Assembly: GCA_947575805.1 (NCBI GenBank)
Contig: CANPOY010000001.1
Span: 62,001-126,000, forward strand
Direction of reading: 5' to 3'
Source of the DNA: an uncultured Lachnospiraceae bacterium
GTDB lineage: Bacteria; Bacillota; Clostridia; Lachnospirales; Lachnospiraceae
DNA: 64,000 nt
Shown: positions 44,677-53,474 of the stretch, one piece after another
Layout: each line of letters starts with the position of its first letter
How positions within the stretch are numbered: position 1 is the first letter of the stretch
Notes under the pieces: generated by a model
What the model was told of the DNA's origin: nothing
Databases searched by the model: none
Seen by the model: only the letters and a program-made list of their open reading frames with translations
Position numbers and translations under genes: made by a program

Positions 44677-45822
44677 CTATCTGCGAATTCTTTTTTCGAG
44701 CCCTAAAAACTCATAAACCCTGATTCCGATACGGAATAATTTTTCATGGCTTTTAAATTTTTCCGTACATTTATCCATATCATGAAGCTGCATCAATTCT
44801 TCCTCACTGATTCGAAGCTTTCCGGCAACCTCACGAAACAGCTCTTTGCTTTCTTCTTCGGTCAATGGGGGCTTTTCCAGTATTTTCAATGCTTCGTCTC
44901 TGGACATTTGCCCCGTCACCACCAGGCCCGAAAGATGGACCCGGCGTAAATCATGGCCGAATCTGGTTGGCTGCCACCAGCCCTCCAGGAACTTTGTGAT
45001 TAAGTCTTCAAAATGCTTTTGCCCATATGGCACATAGCCGTATTCATCTCTCAGAGTCTTTATCATGGACTCCTTTGTGAATTCGACTAAGTTCAGGGGC
45101 TTGATAGTCTTAACACCCTTCACATATGGAATCCAGAATTTGTGCTTAAATCCTGTCGTAAAAGTATACTTTTTGATAGGAATTTTACAGTACTTTTTGA
45201 TCACGTCTTTTAAGTAAGCGGCATCACCTGTAGGTCCCCCGTCTGAAGCCCAGGAAGCAGGATCTGCAACGCTTTCTGTCATAATATTAAATCCGTTTAA
45301 AATATATTTCACCCCTAACCGCTGCGAATACTCATCGATCACAGCAATAAAAGCGTGATCCTGAGGGGCATCCAGGCTCTCCATACCAGTACGCATCCAG
45401 GCAAGCTGCATTTCGCGCATCTCATCCCAGTCCATTTTTTTAACATGTAATTTAACACCTAATTTATTGGTGATTTTTCTAATGTTTTCTTCCGCCACCG
45501 GAAGATTCCACCCTGCATCAATATGAAACACAAAGGGTCTCAATCCCCACTCTTTTACAGCCAGATGCAGCATGTAGGAACTATCCAGACCTCCAGAAAG
45601 CCCTAAAATGCAGTCATATTTTTTCCCCTTGCCGCTTTCCTTCACCTTTCGAATTAAATCAGAAAGTTCTTTTTCGTGTCCCTTTCCATAATTCCACTCC
45701 GGCAAAATGCGCCTGGCGTATTCCCTGCAGCGCATACATACGCCGTTTTCATCAAATGTAATATCCTCGTCAGATGTATCCATTACGCAGCATTTACAAA
45801 TTTGATATGGTCTCGTACTCAT
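44677..45822 (-). CDS. Second N-acetyl sugar amidotransferase (PP-loop)
   Basis: 381 aa WbpG-like ATP-pyrophosphatase. N-terminal zinc cysteines CKCCVMDTSDEDITFDENGVCMRCREY, PP-loop GLSGGLDSSYMLHLAVKEW near 95, and SWASDGGPTGDAAYLKDVIKKY near 215. It diverges from the copy at 35557 and is next to the FucNAc genes, so it probably amidinates a different N-acetyl sugar. No glutaminase subunit is nearby. Confidence 0.8.
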   Translation of the reverse strand: MSTRPYQICKCCVMDTSDEDITFDENGVCMRCREYARRILPEWNYGKGHEKELSDLIRKVKESGKGKKYDCILGLSGGLDSSYMLHLAVKEWGLRPFVFHIDAGWNLPVAEENIRKITNKLGVKLHVKKMDWDEMREMQLAWMRTGMESLDAPQDHAFIAVIDEYSQRLGVKYILNGFNIMTESVADPASWASDGGPTGDAAYLKDVIKKYCKIPIKKYTFTTGFKHKFWIPYVKGVKTIKPLNLVEFTKESMIKTLRDEYGYVPYGQKHFEDLITKFLEGWWQPTRFGHDLRRVHLSGLVVTGQMSRDEALKILEKPPLTEEESKELFREVAGKLRISEEELMQLHDMDKCTEKFKSHEKLFRIGIRVYEFLGLEKRIRR

Positions 45823-45873
45823 TCTTTAATATCCCTCCATATTGTATGATGAGCAAATGCTCTTACTCTGCTT

Positions 45874-47040
45874 TCACTTTCTCCACACCATCCTGTTTAT
45901 AATGCCTGTATAACTCTGGATAATCTTAATAACCTTAGCGCTTACATTATTATCCGTATATGAGGGTACATCCGCCGGGGCATCACCGTTGGCGTTCATT
46001 GAAACTGCAAGGTCCACCGCCTGGAGTACCTGGTCCGTTGTGATGTTCCCAATCGTAAATACGCCCTTGTCCATGGCTTCCGGACGCTCTGTACTCGTTC
46101 TAACGGATACCGCCGGAAATTTAAAGTACGCGGCCTCTTCCGGAATTGTTCCGCTGTCGGAAACTACACAAAAGGCATTCTTCTGAAGTTTGTTATAGTC
46201 AAAAAAGCCCAGCGGCTTATGCTGAATCACTCTCTGATCAAATTTGAATTTTCTTGCTTCGATATACTTTTTACTCCTGGGATGACAGGAGTAAAGAATC
46301 GGCACATCGTAATTCTCAGCCATAGCATTCACTGCATTCATCAGGCTGAAAAAATTGGATTCAATATCAATGTTCTCTTCACGGTGTGCGGATAACAGGA
46401 TATACTTCCCTGCTGCAAGACCCAATTCATCAAGAATTGTGCTTTGTTCTATCTTATTCCTGCACCTGTCCAATACCTCTGCCATTGGAGAACCGACCAC
46501 ATAGGTGTATTCCGGCTTCACTCCGGAATCAAGAATATACCTTCTCGCGTGTTCCGAATAGCAAAGATTAATATCGCTGGTCACATCGACAATGCGGCGG
46601 ATAACCTCTTCCGGAAGGTTTTCATCCTTACAGCGATTGCCGGCCTCCATATGAAATACAGGAATCTTCATACGTTTTGCTGAAATTACGCACAGGCAGG
46701 AATTGGTATCGCCAAGTACAATAAGGGCATCCGGCTTAACCTGATCCATAAGCTCATATGACCTGGAAATAACATTTCCCATGGTCTGACCAAGATTCTC
46801 ACCCACCACACCCAGATAGTAGTCAGGCTCCCGAAGGCCAAGCTCCTCAAAAAAGACCTTATTCAATTCGTAGTCATAATTTTGACCGGTATGCACTAAA
46901 ATCTGATCAAAATACAAATCAGCTTTCTTAATGATTTCGGACATCTTAATGATTTCAGGCCGGGTGCCTACAATCGTCATCAAGCGCAGTTTCTTAACTT
47001 CCACAGGTAGATACTCCTCATCCAATTCAGATTTTTTCAT
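45874..47040 (-). CDS. fnlC: UDP-GlcNAc 2-epimerase-family enzyme of UDP-L-FucNAc synthesis
   Basis: Non-hydrolysing WecB/FnlC fold. MTIVGTRPEIIKMSEIIKKA, LVHTGQNYDYELNKVFFEELGL, VLGDTNSCLCVISAKRMKIPVFHMEAGNRC, and DSGTIPEEAAYFKFPAVSVR are all present. 388 aa. It directly follows FnlB and FnlA homologues, the order of the UDP-N-acetyl-L-fucosamine pathway, so it is called FnlC rather than WecB. Confidence 0.87.
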   Translation of the reverse strand: MKKSELDEEYLPVEVKKLRLMTIVGTRPEIIKMSEIIKKADLYFDQILVHTGQNYDYELNKVFFEELGLREPDYYLGVVGENLGQTMGNVISRSYELMDQVKPDALIVLGDTNSCLCVISAKRMKIPVFHMEAGNRCKDENLPEEVIRRIVDVTSDINLCYSEHARRYILDSGVKPEYTYVVGSPMAEVLDRCRNKIEQSTILDELGLAAGKYILLSAHREENIDIESNFFSLMNAVNAMAENYDVPILYSCHPRSKKYIEARKFKFDQRVIQHKPLGFFDYNKLQKNAFCVVSDSGTIPEEAAYFKFPAVSVRTSTERPEAMDKGVFTIGNITTDQVLQAVDLAVSMNANGDAPADVPSYTDNNVSAKVIKIIQSYTGIINRMVWRK

Positions 47041-47901
47041 TCATCCCATATCATAATGGGGGTATAATTCCTTATGTCCCCGCATCCACTCACCCAATTC
47101 TTTTATCTGCTGCTCATATCCTGGTATCTTATAGCTGAAGAGCTCATAATTCGTCCTCTTCAAGCTCTTATCAATTTTAAAATTCTCTTCCGGAACTATT
47201 TCTATCTCATCACGCCGCAGATACTTGTTGAAAAGAACAAGCATATCATATTTGCTTATCTTATCTTCCGGCACCATATTGTATAGTCCATGGACTTTTT
47301 GAATCACCGCATTCTCAACGGTTTTAGCAAGCTGAAGAGTCGTCTGTCCTGTCCACATCGCATTTTTATATCCTTTAACCCGCCCCTTCTGCTGCATAAA
47401 CCAGTTAATAAGCCCAATACCGTCCCTGCAGGTATCCGGCCCTACTATAGACATACGAAAAGTTACGTCTTTATTATTTATAATCTCTCCGAGAGCCTTG
47501 GAACGGTCATAAAAGAGTTCTCCGTCCGGGAAGTCCGACTCTGCATATCCCCCTCTGCTCCCGCTGAACACGCAATCCGTGCTGATGTGTATGATCTGAG
47601 TTTCAGAATTCTTTGTGATTTTAGCCAAAAACTGTGGCAGATACGAGTTCAGATATACTGCCGCCTCATGATCGTTCTCAGCAAACTTATTCAGTAACCC
47701 AACGCAGTTGACAACAGCACCGTAATGACCATTTTCAATCGTACGATCCAGCAACCCGGTATCCCTTGCGTCGCCCACAATCGTATGAACAAACAGGGAT
47801 TCTTTCCTGGCAAATCCATCAACCTCATATCCCTGCTCTTTCAGATAGAGGCTGATGGTATGACCAGCCATACCATTACAGCCTAAAACCAGGAATTTCA
47901 C
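47041..47901 (-). CDS. fnlB: FnlB-type NDP-sugar reductase/epimerase (RmlD-like SDR)
   Basis: 286 aa SDR. Rossmann motif LVLGCNGMAGHTISLYL, ISTDCVFSGSRGGYAESDFPDGELFYDRSKALGE with the YxxxK pair (YDRSK). It is the second enzyme of UDP-L-FucNAc synthesis. It starts with GTG after GGAGG and overlaps fnlA by 26 nt. Confidence 0.85.
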   Translation of the reverse strand: MKFLVLGCNGMAGHTISLYLKEQGYEVDGFARKESLFVHTIVGDARDTGLLDRTIENGHYGAVVNCVGLLNKFAENDHEAAVYLNSYLPQFLAKITKNSETQIIHISTDCVFSGSRGGYAESDFPDGELFYDRSKALGEIINNKDVTFRMSIVGPDTCRDGIGLINWFMQQKGRVKGYKNAMWTGQTTLQLAKTVENAVIQKVHGLYNMVPEDKISKYDMLVLFNKYLRRDEIEIVPEENFKIDKSLKRTNYELFSYKIPGYEQQIKELGEWMRGHKELYPHYDMG

Positions 47902-48937
47902 CGCCCACCTCCAGCTGCTCTTTCACATAATCCGTAGTCAAAAGTTTCTTCACCGTTGCTTCCACATCAAGCCGTACCGTATTATGGCTTGTATATGCCT
48001 CATCGGCTTGTGTCTGAACCTGTCCTTTTATGAAATACTTATCATAATTCAAATCACGGTTGTCAGACGAAACTCTGAAATACTGCCCCATATCCTCCGC
48101 CCGTAACCGTTCTTCCATTGTCAGTAAGGTCTCATACAGTTTCTCCCCATGGCGCGTACCGATAACCCTCGTCCCCGTGTCACCGAATAACTGCTGAACT
48201 GCCTTTGCCAGGTCTCCTATCGTACAGGCATCTGCCTTTTGTACGAATAAATCTCCCGGTCTGCCATGTTCAAAAGCAAACCCGACAAGATCAACCGCCT
48301 CGTCCAGGTTCATCAGAAACCTGGTCATATCAGGATTCGTAACCGTTATAGGATCTCCGGCACGAATCTGGTCAACAAACAATGGGATAACCGAACCGCG
48401 GGAACACATTACATTCCCATAGCGCGTACAGCATATAACCGTGTCGCCACGCTCAGCCGCCACACGGGCATTCGCCGTTATAACATGCTCCATCATCGCT
48501 TTGCTGATGCCCATGGCGTTAATCGGATATGCCGCCTTGTCAGTGCTGAGGCACACAACCCTTTTCACCCCGGCTTCGATAGCGGCATGCAGCATATTAT
48601 CTGTTCCTTCAATATTCGTCTTAACAGCCTGCATTGGAAAAAACTCGCAGCTCGGGACCTGCTTTAAGGCGGCGGCGTGAAAGATATAATCAACTCCGGG
48701 CATAACATCTGCTATTGACCTCGGATCACGCACATCACCAATGTAAAATTTGACTTTGGCGGCATAATCAGGATACCTGGCCTGCAGCTCATGCCTCATA
48801 TCGTCCTGCTTTTTTTCGTCACGGCTGAAAATGCGGATCTGTGCTATATCTGTTGTCAGAAAGTGTTTCAGCACCGTATTTCCAAAGGATCCCGTTCCTC
48901 CCGTTATTAATAATGTTGCACCATTAAGACTTGACAT
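47876..48937 (-). CDS. fnlA: FnlA-type UDP-GlcNAc 4,6-dehydratase/5-epimerase
   Basis: 353 aa CapE/WbjB-like SDR. LLITGGTGSFGNTVLKHFL at the N terminus, FHAAALKQVPSCEFFPMQAVKTN, CLSTDKAAYPINAMGISKAMMEHV near 125. FGDTGTRVIGTRHGEKLYETLLTMEE in the C-terminal half is typical of FnlA. It starts UDP-L-FucNAc synthesis. Confidence 0.88.
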   Translation of the reverse strand: MSSLNGATLLITGGTGSFGNTVLKHFLTTDIAQIRIFSRDEKKQDDMRHELQARYPDYAAKVKFYIGDVRDPRSIADVMPGVDYIFHAAALKQVPSCEFFPMQAVKTNIEGTDNMLHAAIEAGVKRVVCLSTDKAAYPINAMGISKAMMEHVITANARVAAERGDTVICCTRYGNVMCSRGSVIPLFVDQIRAGDPITVTNPDMTRFLMNLDEAVDLVGFAFEHGRPGDLFVQKADACTIGDLAKAVQQLFGDTGTRVIGTRHGEKLYETLLTMEERLRAEDMGQYFRVSSDNRDLNYDKYFIKGQVQTQADEAYTSHNTVRLDVEATVKKLLTTDYVKEQLEVGGEIPGFRL

Positions 48938-50150
48938 TTAAATTCTCCTTTATGAAAATTTCGTCCAACCGATTCAAAAGTTTTTCTTTATTAAAATGTT
49001 CCTTGGAATAGGACAGGGCATTATGTCCTAGTCTCTCACACTCACTCTTTGGCATTAGAGACAACGTTTTTATATTTTCCACCAGGCCGTCAACATCTTC
49101 GGCAGCACTGGCCAGGCCTGCCTGTGCGTTCTTTATTATTTCCTGGACTTCTCCATCAGCCGAAACCAATATTGGCCTCCCGCAAGCCAGACAGGATTGT
49201 GTCTTTGCCGGGATAGTTATAGAAAACACTTCACTCTTCGACAGCGTTATCAATAAAGCATCCGCTGCCGCCAAATAAGGGGGAATCTGTTCGGCAGGTT
49301 TTCTGTCAATAAAATTAAAATATTCCTTTACTTTGCGATCCTTAATTTCTTCTTCCAGTTTCTCCTTATATCTTCCGTCGCCAATGATATTGAACCTGAC
49401 TAATATGTTTGCTGACTTCAGCTTCTCTGCAGCCTTCGGCAGAATACCCAGCCCTTGCGCATACCCGATATTACCGGCAAAAACCAGATTAAAAACCCCG
49501 TCAGCCGGTATCTCAGAAATGCTTATTCTTTCCGTAGGATGGTAAAATTCCTCAGCATATTGAGGCCAGAATTCAATTCTCTCCGGCGGTATATTGCGCT
49601 TTTTTATGGGAGATATGAAGCTGTTTGAGCATGTGAGAATTTTTGATGATCTTTTATAAATGTAATCAACCATCTTCTGGATTGCCCCAAGGAATAATTT
49701 ATTATGAATCCCTGTAATAATCTCAACATTTTCAGGCCATAAATCTGTCACGTACAAAATATGCGGTATCTTGTTTTTTCTGGCAAACCATACACCGACC
49801 AGTGCCTGAGTCATAGGTGAAACTTCAAAAGTAAATACGAAATCGGTTGTAAGATCCGTTTTCTTAACCCATTTTCTCCCCGCATAAACGAATGAAAGGT
49901 AATTCCTGATCAGTCCGATCGAGCCTTTTTTCCGCGGTTCAATTGGTAATCGTATTATCTCCATCCCGTTCCACTTCTCATGTCTTCTTTCTGTTTTACT
50001 ATATCCTTCATAGTACTCGCCCTGCGGATAATTAGGAATTCCTGTTAATACCGTTACCTTGTATCCCCTTTTTACCCATTCGGAAGCTATATCATTTATG
50101 CGGAAATTTTCAGGATGGAAGTATTGCGATACAACGAGTATATGTTTCAT
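48924..50150 (-). CDS. wbuB: WbuB-like glycosyltransferase (probable L-FucNAc transferase)
   Basis: 408 aa family 4 transferase. The opening VVSQYFHPENFRINDIASEWVKRGYKVTVLTGIPNYPQG is characteristic of WbuB. LYVTDLWPENVEIITGI and NLVFAGNIGYAQGLGILPKAAE follow. WbuB transfers L-FucNAc, and the fnlABC genes lie immediately after it. It overlaps fnlA by 14 nt. Confidence 0.85.
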   Translation of the reverse strand: MKHILVVSQYFHPENFRINDIASEWVKRGYKVTVLTGIPNYPQGEYYEGYSKTERRHEKWNGMEIIRLPIEPRKKGSIGLIRNYLSFVYAGRKWVKKTDLTTDFVFTFEVSPMTQALVGVWFARKNKIPHILYVTDLWPENVEIITGIHNKLFLGAIQKMVDYIYKRSSKILTCSNSFISPIKKRNIPPERIEFWPQYAEEFYHPTERISISEIPADGVFNLVFAGNIGYAQGLGILPKAAEKLKSANILVRFNIIGDGRYKEKLEEEIKDRKVKEYFNFIDRKPAEQIPPYLAAADALLITLSKSEVFSITIPAKTQSCLACGRPILVSADGEVQEIIKNAQAGLASAAEDVDGLVENIKTLSLMPKSECERLGHNALSYSKEHFNKEKLLNRLDEIFIKENLNVKS

Positions 50151-50156
50151 TTATGT

Positions 50157-51152
50157 TTACCCTTCCGTCCTTTTTATACTTTCTTTTAAGTCAATGATCT
50201 GATACTGAAAATCATATATTGACATCGACGGGTCATAGGTCATATTTCCAAACGCCTTATCAGCCAGGCTGCTTATTTTGCCGGGAATATGAGACGCAAG
50301 ACCAACTGCCCAATTGAATCCCCTGCTTACCGATATTCTATGTCCGCCGACCTCGGCGATCATTTGAACAACTTTACTCGTCCTGCTGTATTCAGCGTTC
50401 TGTGGCCAGTACACACCGCCGGCATTCCTTATCATCACCTGACACAGAAATTCACATAGGTTTTCAATATACAGCATTGATCTTTCGTTATTTACATCCG
50501 GAAATATCGGAAGCTTCCTGGCCATCTTTGCCAGGGCAGGATAATTGCCTTTACTTCCTTTCCCATATATCATCGGTGGTCTGAGAACGGTGACAGTAAA
50601 CTTATCATCAATAAGCTCTCTTACCCCTTTATCTGCCTGCCACTTTGAGTCACCATAGAAATTAGCAGGAGACGGTTCCGTATCTTTCGTTATTCTTTTC
50701 TTCTTCCCATAAGGGGCAGAATCCCCGTATACAATAATAGAGGACATAAAGACAAACTGTTTTACGCCCTCTGATTTTGCCTTCTTTGCCGTCTCAATCG
50801 CCAGATGCGTATTCACTGCGTAGTATTTCTTCTTTGTCGCTTCATCCACATTCCCTATATCCGCATGGGCGATGCCCGCCACATGGAATACGACATCATA
50901 AGCAGAAAAATCCTTTTTCCGCCAGTTTGGATACTGCATATCCACGGTATCCACTGTAAAATCCGCCGGATAGTGCTCCCTCGCATAGGCTTCAAAGGAT
51001 TCCCCGATATAGGAGCCGGCACCGGTAATCAGCACCCGCTTTTCGTTTTTTTCACTGATGTCCTTGTGGAAATGCTCTAAATGCCTGTTATCTTCAAATC
51101 CGACGTCACCGCTGATTTTTCTCATTTCCGCTCCTGCTGCTTTCTCTGTCAT
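50157..51152 (-). CDS. NAD-dependent epimerase/4-reductase paired with the initiating transferase
   Basis: 331 aa extended SDR. LITGAGSYIGESF near residue 40, VFHVAGIAHADIG, SSIIVYGDSAPYG and YGDSKWQADKG (YxxxK). Such enzymes next to a PglC-type transferase are often UDP-QuiNAc 4-reductases (WbpV/WreQ) or UDP-HexNAc 4-epimerases; the sequence does not separate these. The start is ATG 51152, which overlaps the transferase stop as ATGA; the longer ORF-track start reads inside the transferase gene. Confidence 0.78.
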   Translation of the reverse strand: MTEKAAGAEMRKISGDVGFEDNRHLEHFHKDISEKNEKRVLITGAGSYIGESFEAYAREHYPADFTVDTVDMQYPNWRKKDFSAYDVVFHVAGIAHADIGNVDEATKKKYYAVNTHLAIETAKKAKSEGVKQFVFMSSIIVYGDSAPYGKKKRITKDTEPSPANFYGDSKWQADKGVRELIDDKFTVTVLRPPMIYGKGSKGNYPALAKMARKLPIFPDVNNERSMLYIENLCEFLCQVMIRNAGGVYWPQNAEYSRTSKVVQMIAEVGGHRISVSRGFNWAVGLASHIPGKISSLADKAFGNMTYDPSMSIYDFQYQIIDLKESIKRTEG

Positions 51153-51781
51153 ACCATTCCTGTCTTGTCTGATTTTTCCCTGACCAGGCTCTTCCCCCGG
51201 TACTTTTCTTCCCCTCTCAGGACAACCCCTACAGTCCGCATCAGAATCCTGATGTCCAGCCACAAACTGAAATGCTCCACATAATAAACATCCAGCCGGT
51301 AGCGCTCCTGCAGGGAAAGATATATGTTCCCGCTTACCTGGGCCAGCCCGGTCATTCCCGGAAGCATGTCCAGCCTCCTCTTGATCACTTCGTCATAATC
51401 CGCCAGGGATTCCAGACGCTCCGGCCTTGGCCCCACCAGACTCATCTCCCCTTTCAGGACATTGAGGATCTGGGGCAGCTCGTCCAGCTTGCTCCTGCGC
51501 AGGAAGCGGCCCACCGGGGTAATCCGGGCATCATCCTTGGCCACCTCCTGCCCCTTCACCATTTTCTCCGAACCCGGCCGCATGGTCCTGAACTTATAAA
51601 TGCAGAAGGTGCGCCCCCGGTAGCCCGGGCGTTTCTGCATAAAAAAAACAGGCCCGGGGGATGTGGCCTTAATGGATACTGCTGTCACCAGAAACAGGGG
51701 GATACACGGTATTAAGATAACCATCGACACCATAATGTCAAAAAAGCGCTTTACACAACGCTGAAATCTTTTATTCTCCAA
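51149..51781 (-). CDS. Initiating undecaprenyl-phosphate sugar phosphotransferase (PglC/WcaJ superfamily)
   Basis: About 210 aa, small monotopic phosphoglycosyl transferase. A membrane re-entrant helix ([20 protein letters not shown]) is followed by [52 protein letters not shown] and [11 protein letters not shown]. It puts the first sugar phosphate on the lipid carrier. The TTG at 51781 is preferred since GGAGG lies 5 nt before it; ATG 51793 is the alternative. A strong terminator lies just upstream. Confidence 0.9.
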   Translation of the reverse strand: MENKRFQRCVKRFFDIMVSMVILIPCIPLFLVTAVSIKATSPGPVFFMQKRPGYRGRTFCIYKFRTMRPGSEKMVKGQEVAKDDARITPVGRFLRRSKLDELPQILNVLKGEMSLVGPRPERLESLADYDEVIKRRLDMLPGMTGLAQVSGNIYLSLQERYRLDVYYVEHFSLWLDIRILMRTVGVVLRGEEKYRGKSLVREKSDKTGMV

Positions 51782-51834
51782 CCTGCCCTCCATGCCGCAG
51801 CTTCGCTGCGACTTCAAATAGGAACAAAAATAGA

Positions 51835-51868
51835 AATGAAGAATGCCGCATTTCAGGCATTCTTCATT
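51835..51868 (-). terminator. Intrinsic terminator inside the polysaccharide operon
   Basis: Perfect 13-bp stem AATGAAGAATGCC/GGCATTCTTCATT with an 8-nt loop. On the minus strand it is followed by TCTATTTTTG. It lies 7 bp after the formyltransferase stop and before the initiating transferase, in the middle of a same-strand gene series. Transcripts must read through it to reach 24 downstream genes, a likely target for the NusG-like factors. Confidence 0.75.
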
Positions 51869-51875
51869 GTGTAAC

Positions 51876-52736
51876 TTAGAAATTCTTAGTCAGCGCACTT
51901 TGCCGGTTTAGATTTTCCTGACAAACTTCATACTCCAGGGGCAGCAGATAACCGTCCGCCAGCCTAATACCCCCTTCTGCAGGTTCCCTGCTGACATCCG
52001 CTTTCCAGATGATCATTTTCTCCCCGCCCCGGTCATAAAACGCTCCCGGGTAGGGGCGGGTCACTGCCCTCACCAGGCGCTCCGCTTCCTCCATCGTCAT
52101 TTCCGGCCTGATTTCACCGTCCTCCGGCTTCCTCCCCGGCCATTCCGTGGCGGCAGCATGATCCTGTTTCCGCAGCCGCACCGTATTGTTTACAATCGGC
52201 TCCCAGTATTTGCGGATCAGCTCGATGTGGGCGCCGTTTACCTTTTCATACAGTTCTCCGGCGGTAATCCGGGAGTCCAGTTCTATTTCTTCCTGGCCGA
52301 TGATGTCGCCGGTATCCACTCCGTTGTCCAGCTTGAACATGGTAACGCCGGTTTTCTTTAAACCCTTTAAGATTGCCCAGGGGATTGCCGCCCGGCCCCG
52401 GCCCTCCGGCAGCAGGGTGGGGTGCATCCCGATGCAGCCGTACTTCGGGCTGCTTAAAACCTTTTCCCCCGCAATCTGCGACCAGCCGATAATGAACAGC
52501 CAGTCAATTTCATATTCCCTGACGGCATCCAGAACCGCCTGATCATTGATATGGTTTGTTTTCAGCAGCGGCACGTGATGCCTGTCCGCAAGGTCGTCCA
52601 GGTAGATCCGGCCTGATTTGCTTTTTGCCTTTCCATCCGGCAGGGTAATCATCAGGTCTATCCGGCCGCCGATTTCATAGATTGCTTCTATGCAGCTCTT
52701 TCCCAGCTGGACACAGGTGGTAAACGCTATTTTCAT
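51876..52736 (-). CDS. Formyltransferase family protein
   Basis: 286 aa formyltransferase fold. GWSQIAGEKVLSSPKYGCIGMHPTLLPEGRGRAAIPWAIL has the His and loop. GVTMFKLDNGVDTGDIIGQEEI has the Asp. The C terminus carries a small OB-like part (YPGAFYDRGGEKMIIWKADV). It is the second formyltransferase in the operon, differing from that at 33566. The start is ATG 52736 with GGGAGG upstream. With the PIG-L deacetylase just before it, a deacetylation-then-formylation of an N-acetyl sugar is plausible. Confidence 0.78.
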   Translation of the reverse strand: MKIAFTTCVQLGKSCIEAIYEIGGRIDLMITLPDGKAKSKSGRIYLDDLADRHHVPLLKTNHINDQAVLDAVREYEIDWLFIIGWSQIAGEKVLSSPKYGCIGMHPTLLPEGRGRAAIPWAILKGLKKTGVTMFKLDNGVDTGDIIGQEEIELDSRITAGELYEKVNGAHIELIRKYWEPIVNNTVRLRKQDHAAATEWPGRKPEDGEIRPEMTMEEAERLVRAVTRPYPGAFYDRGGEKMIIWKADVSREPAEGGIRLADGYLLPLEYEVCQENLNRQSALTKNF

Positions 52737-52755
52737 TGATTTCCTCCCATATTTT

Positions 52756-53442
52756 CTAAATGGCCGAAACACGCCTGATGGCTGTCTGGAAGGCTTCGGC
52801 ATATCTGCACCCGGACTGTCCCCCCCTATGGGCCGCCAACCCCAGGATCCCTTCCCTGCTCCGGGGATGGGGATATGCCCTCATGACATTCCGATACTGT
52901 GAAAGTGCTTCTATTTTCTTTTCCACGCCTTCCTCGCCCACCTCGATAAAAGTATCGGGCCGGAAAGCATTCATGGCTGTATTCAGGGACCATTCCGTCG
53001 CAGAGGGTACTTCCATAAACAGCAGTTCCTTCAGCGGGGTGCAGTTGTCCGTCCGCTGGAAGAGGCGCGCTGCCTCCTGGCATGCCAGGGAGGTATGCAG
53101 GTGGTCATTGTTCAAATCTTCCGGGTGGTGGGTAATAATGACATCTGCCCGGGTGTCACGTATTGCCTTCTCGATAAACTGAACCAGCTCCAAATGGGGC
53201 ACCGTATTAAGCATGATATTGGGGAAATCCCCTGTAACCACCTGTTTTACCCCCAGCATCCTCAGGCTGGCCTCCATGTCATCCTGCAGTTCCTGGTCGC
53301 CCGGGCGGTTTGCCCTTGCCATGGCCTGCGCCGACAGAATACACACATTGACTTCTTTTCCCGATTGCGATAACCTGTATATCGTTGCCCCGGCGCCTAA
53401 TACTTCATCATCCGGATGTGCTGCAACAATTAAGTATGACAT
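52756..53442 (-). CDS. PIG-L/LmbE family N-deacetylase
   Basis: 228 aa zinc deacetylase. The AAHPDDEVLGAG metal motif is at residues 6-17, and HHPEDLNNDHLHTS near 105 supplies the remaining ligands. It removes N-acetyl groups from sugars or similar compounds. The start is ATG 53442 (MSYLIVAAHPDDE). It overlaps no gene but follows the aminotransferase closely. Confidence 0.85.
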   Translation of the reverse strand: MSYLIVAAHPDDEVLGAGATIYRLSQSGKEVNVCILSAQAMARANRPGDQELQDDMEASLRMLGVKQVVTGDFPNIMLNTVPHLELVQFIEKAIRDTRADVIITHHPEDLNNDHLHTSLACQEAARLFQRTDNCTPLKELLFMEVPSATEWSLNTAMNAFRPDTFIEVGEEGVEKKIEALSQYRNVMRAYPHPRSREGILGLAAHRGGQSGCRYAEAFQTAIRRVSAI

Positions 53443-53474
53443 ATATTCACCTTTCTCCTTATAAAGGGCCTGCT

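Noticed and set aside
45874-47040. Reading this gene as WecB of teichoic or enterobacterial common antigen synthesis
   Set aside because: It is directly coupled to FnlA and FnlB homologues, which fits FnlC better.
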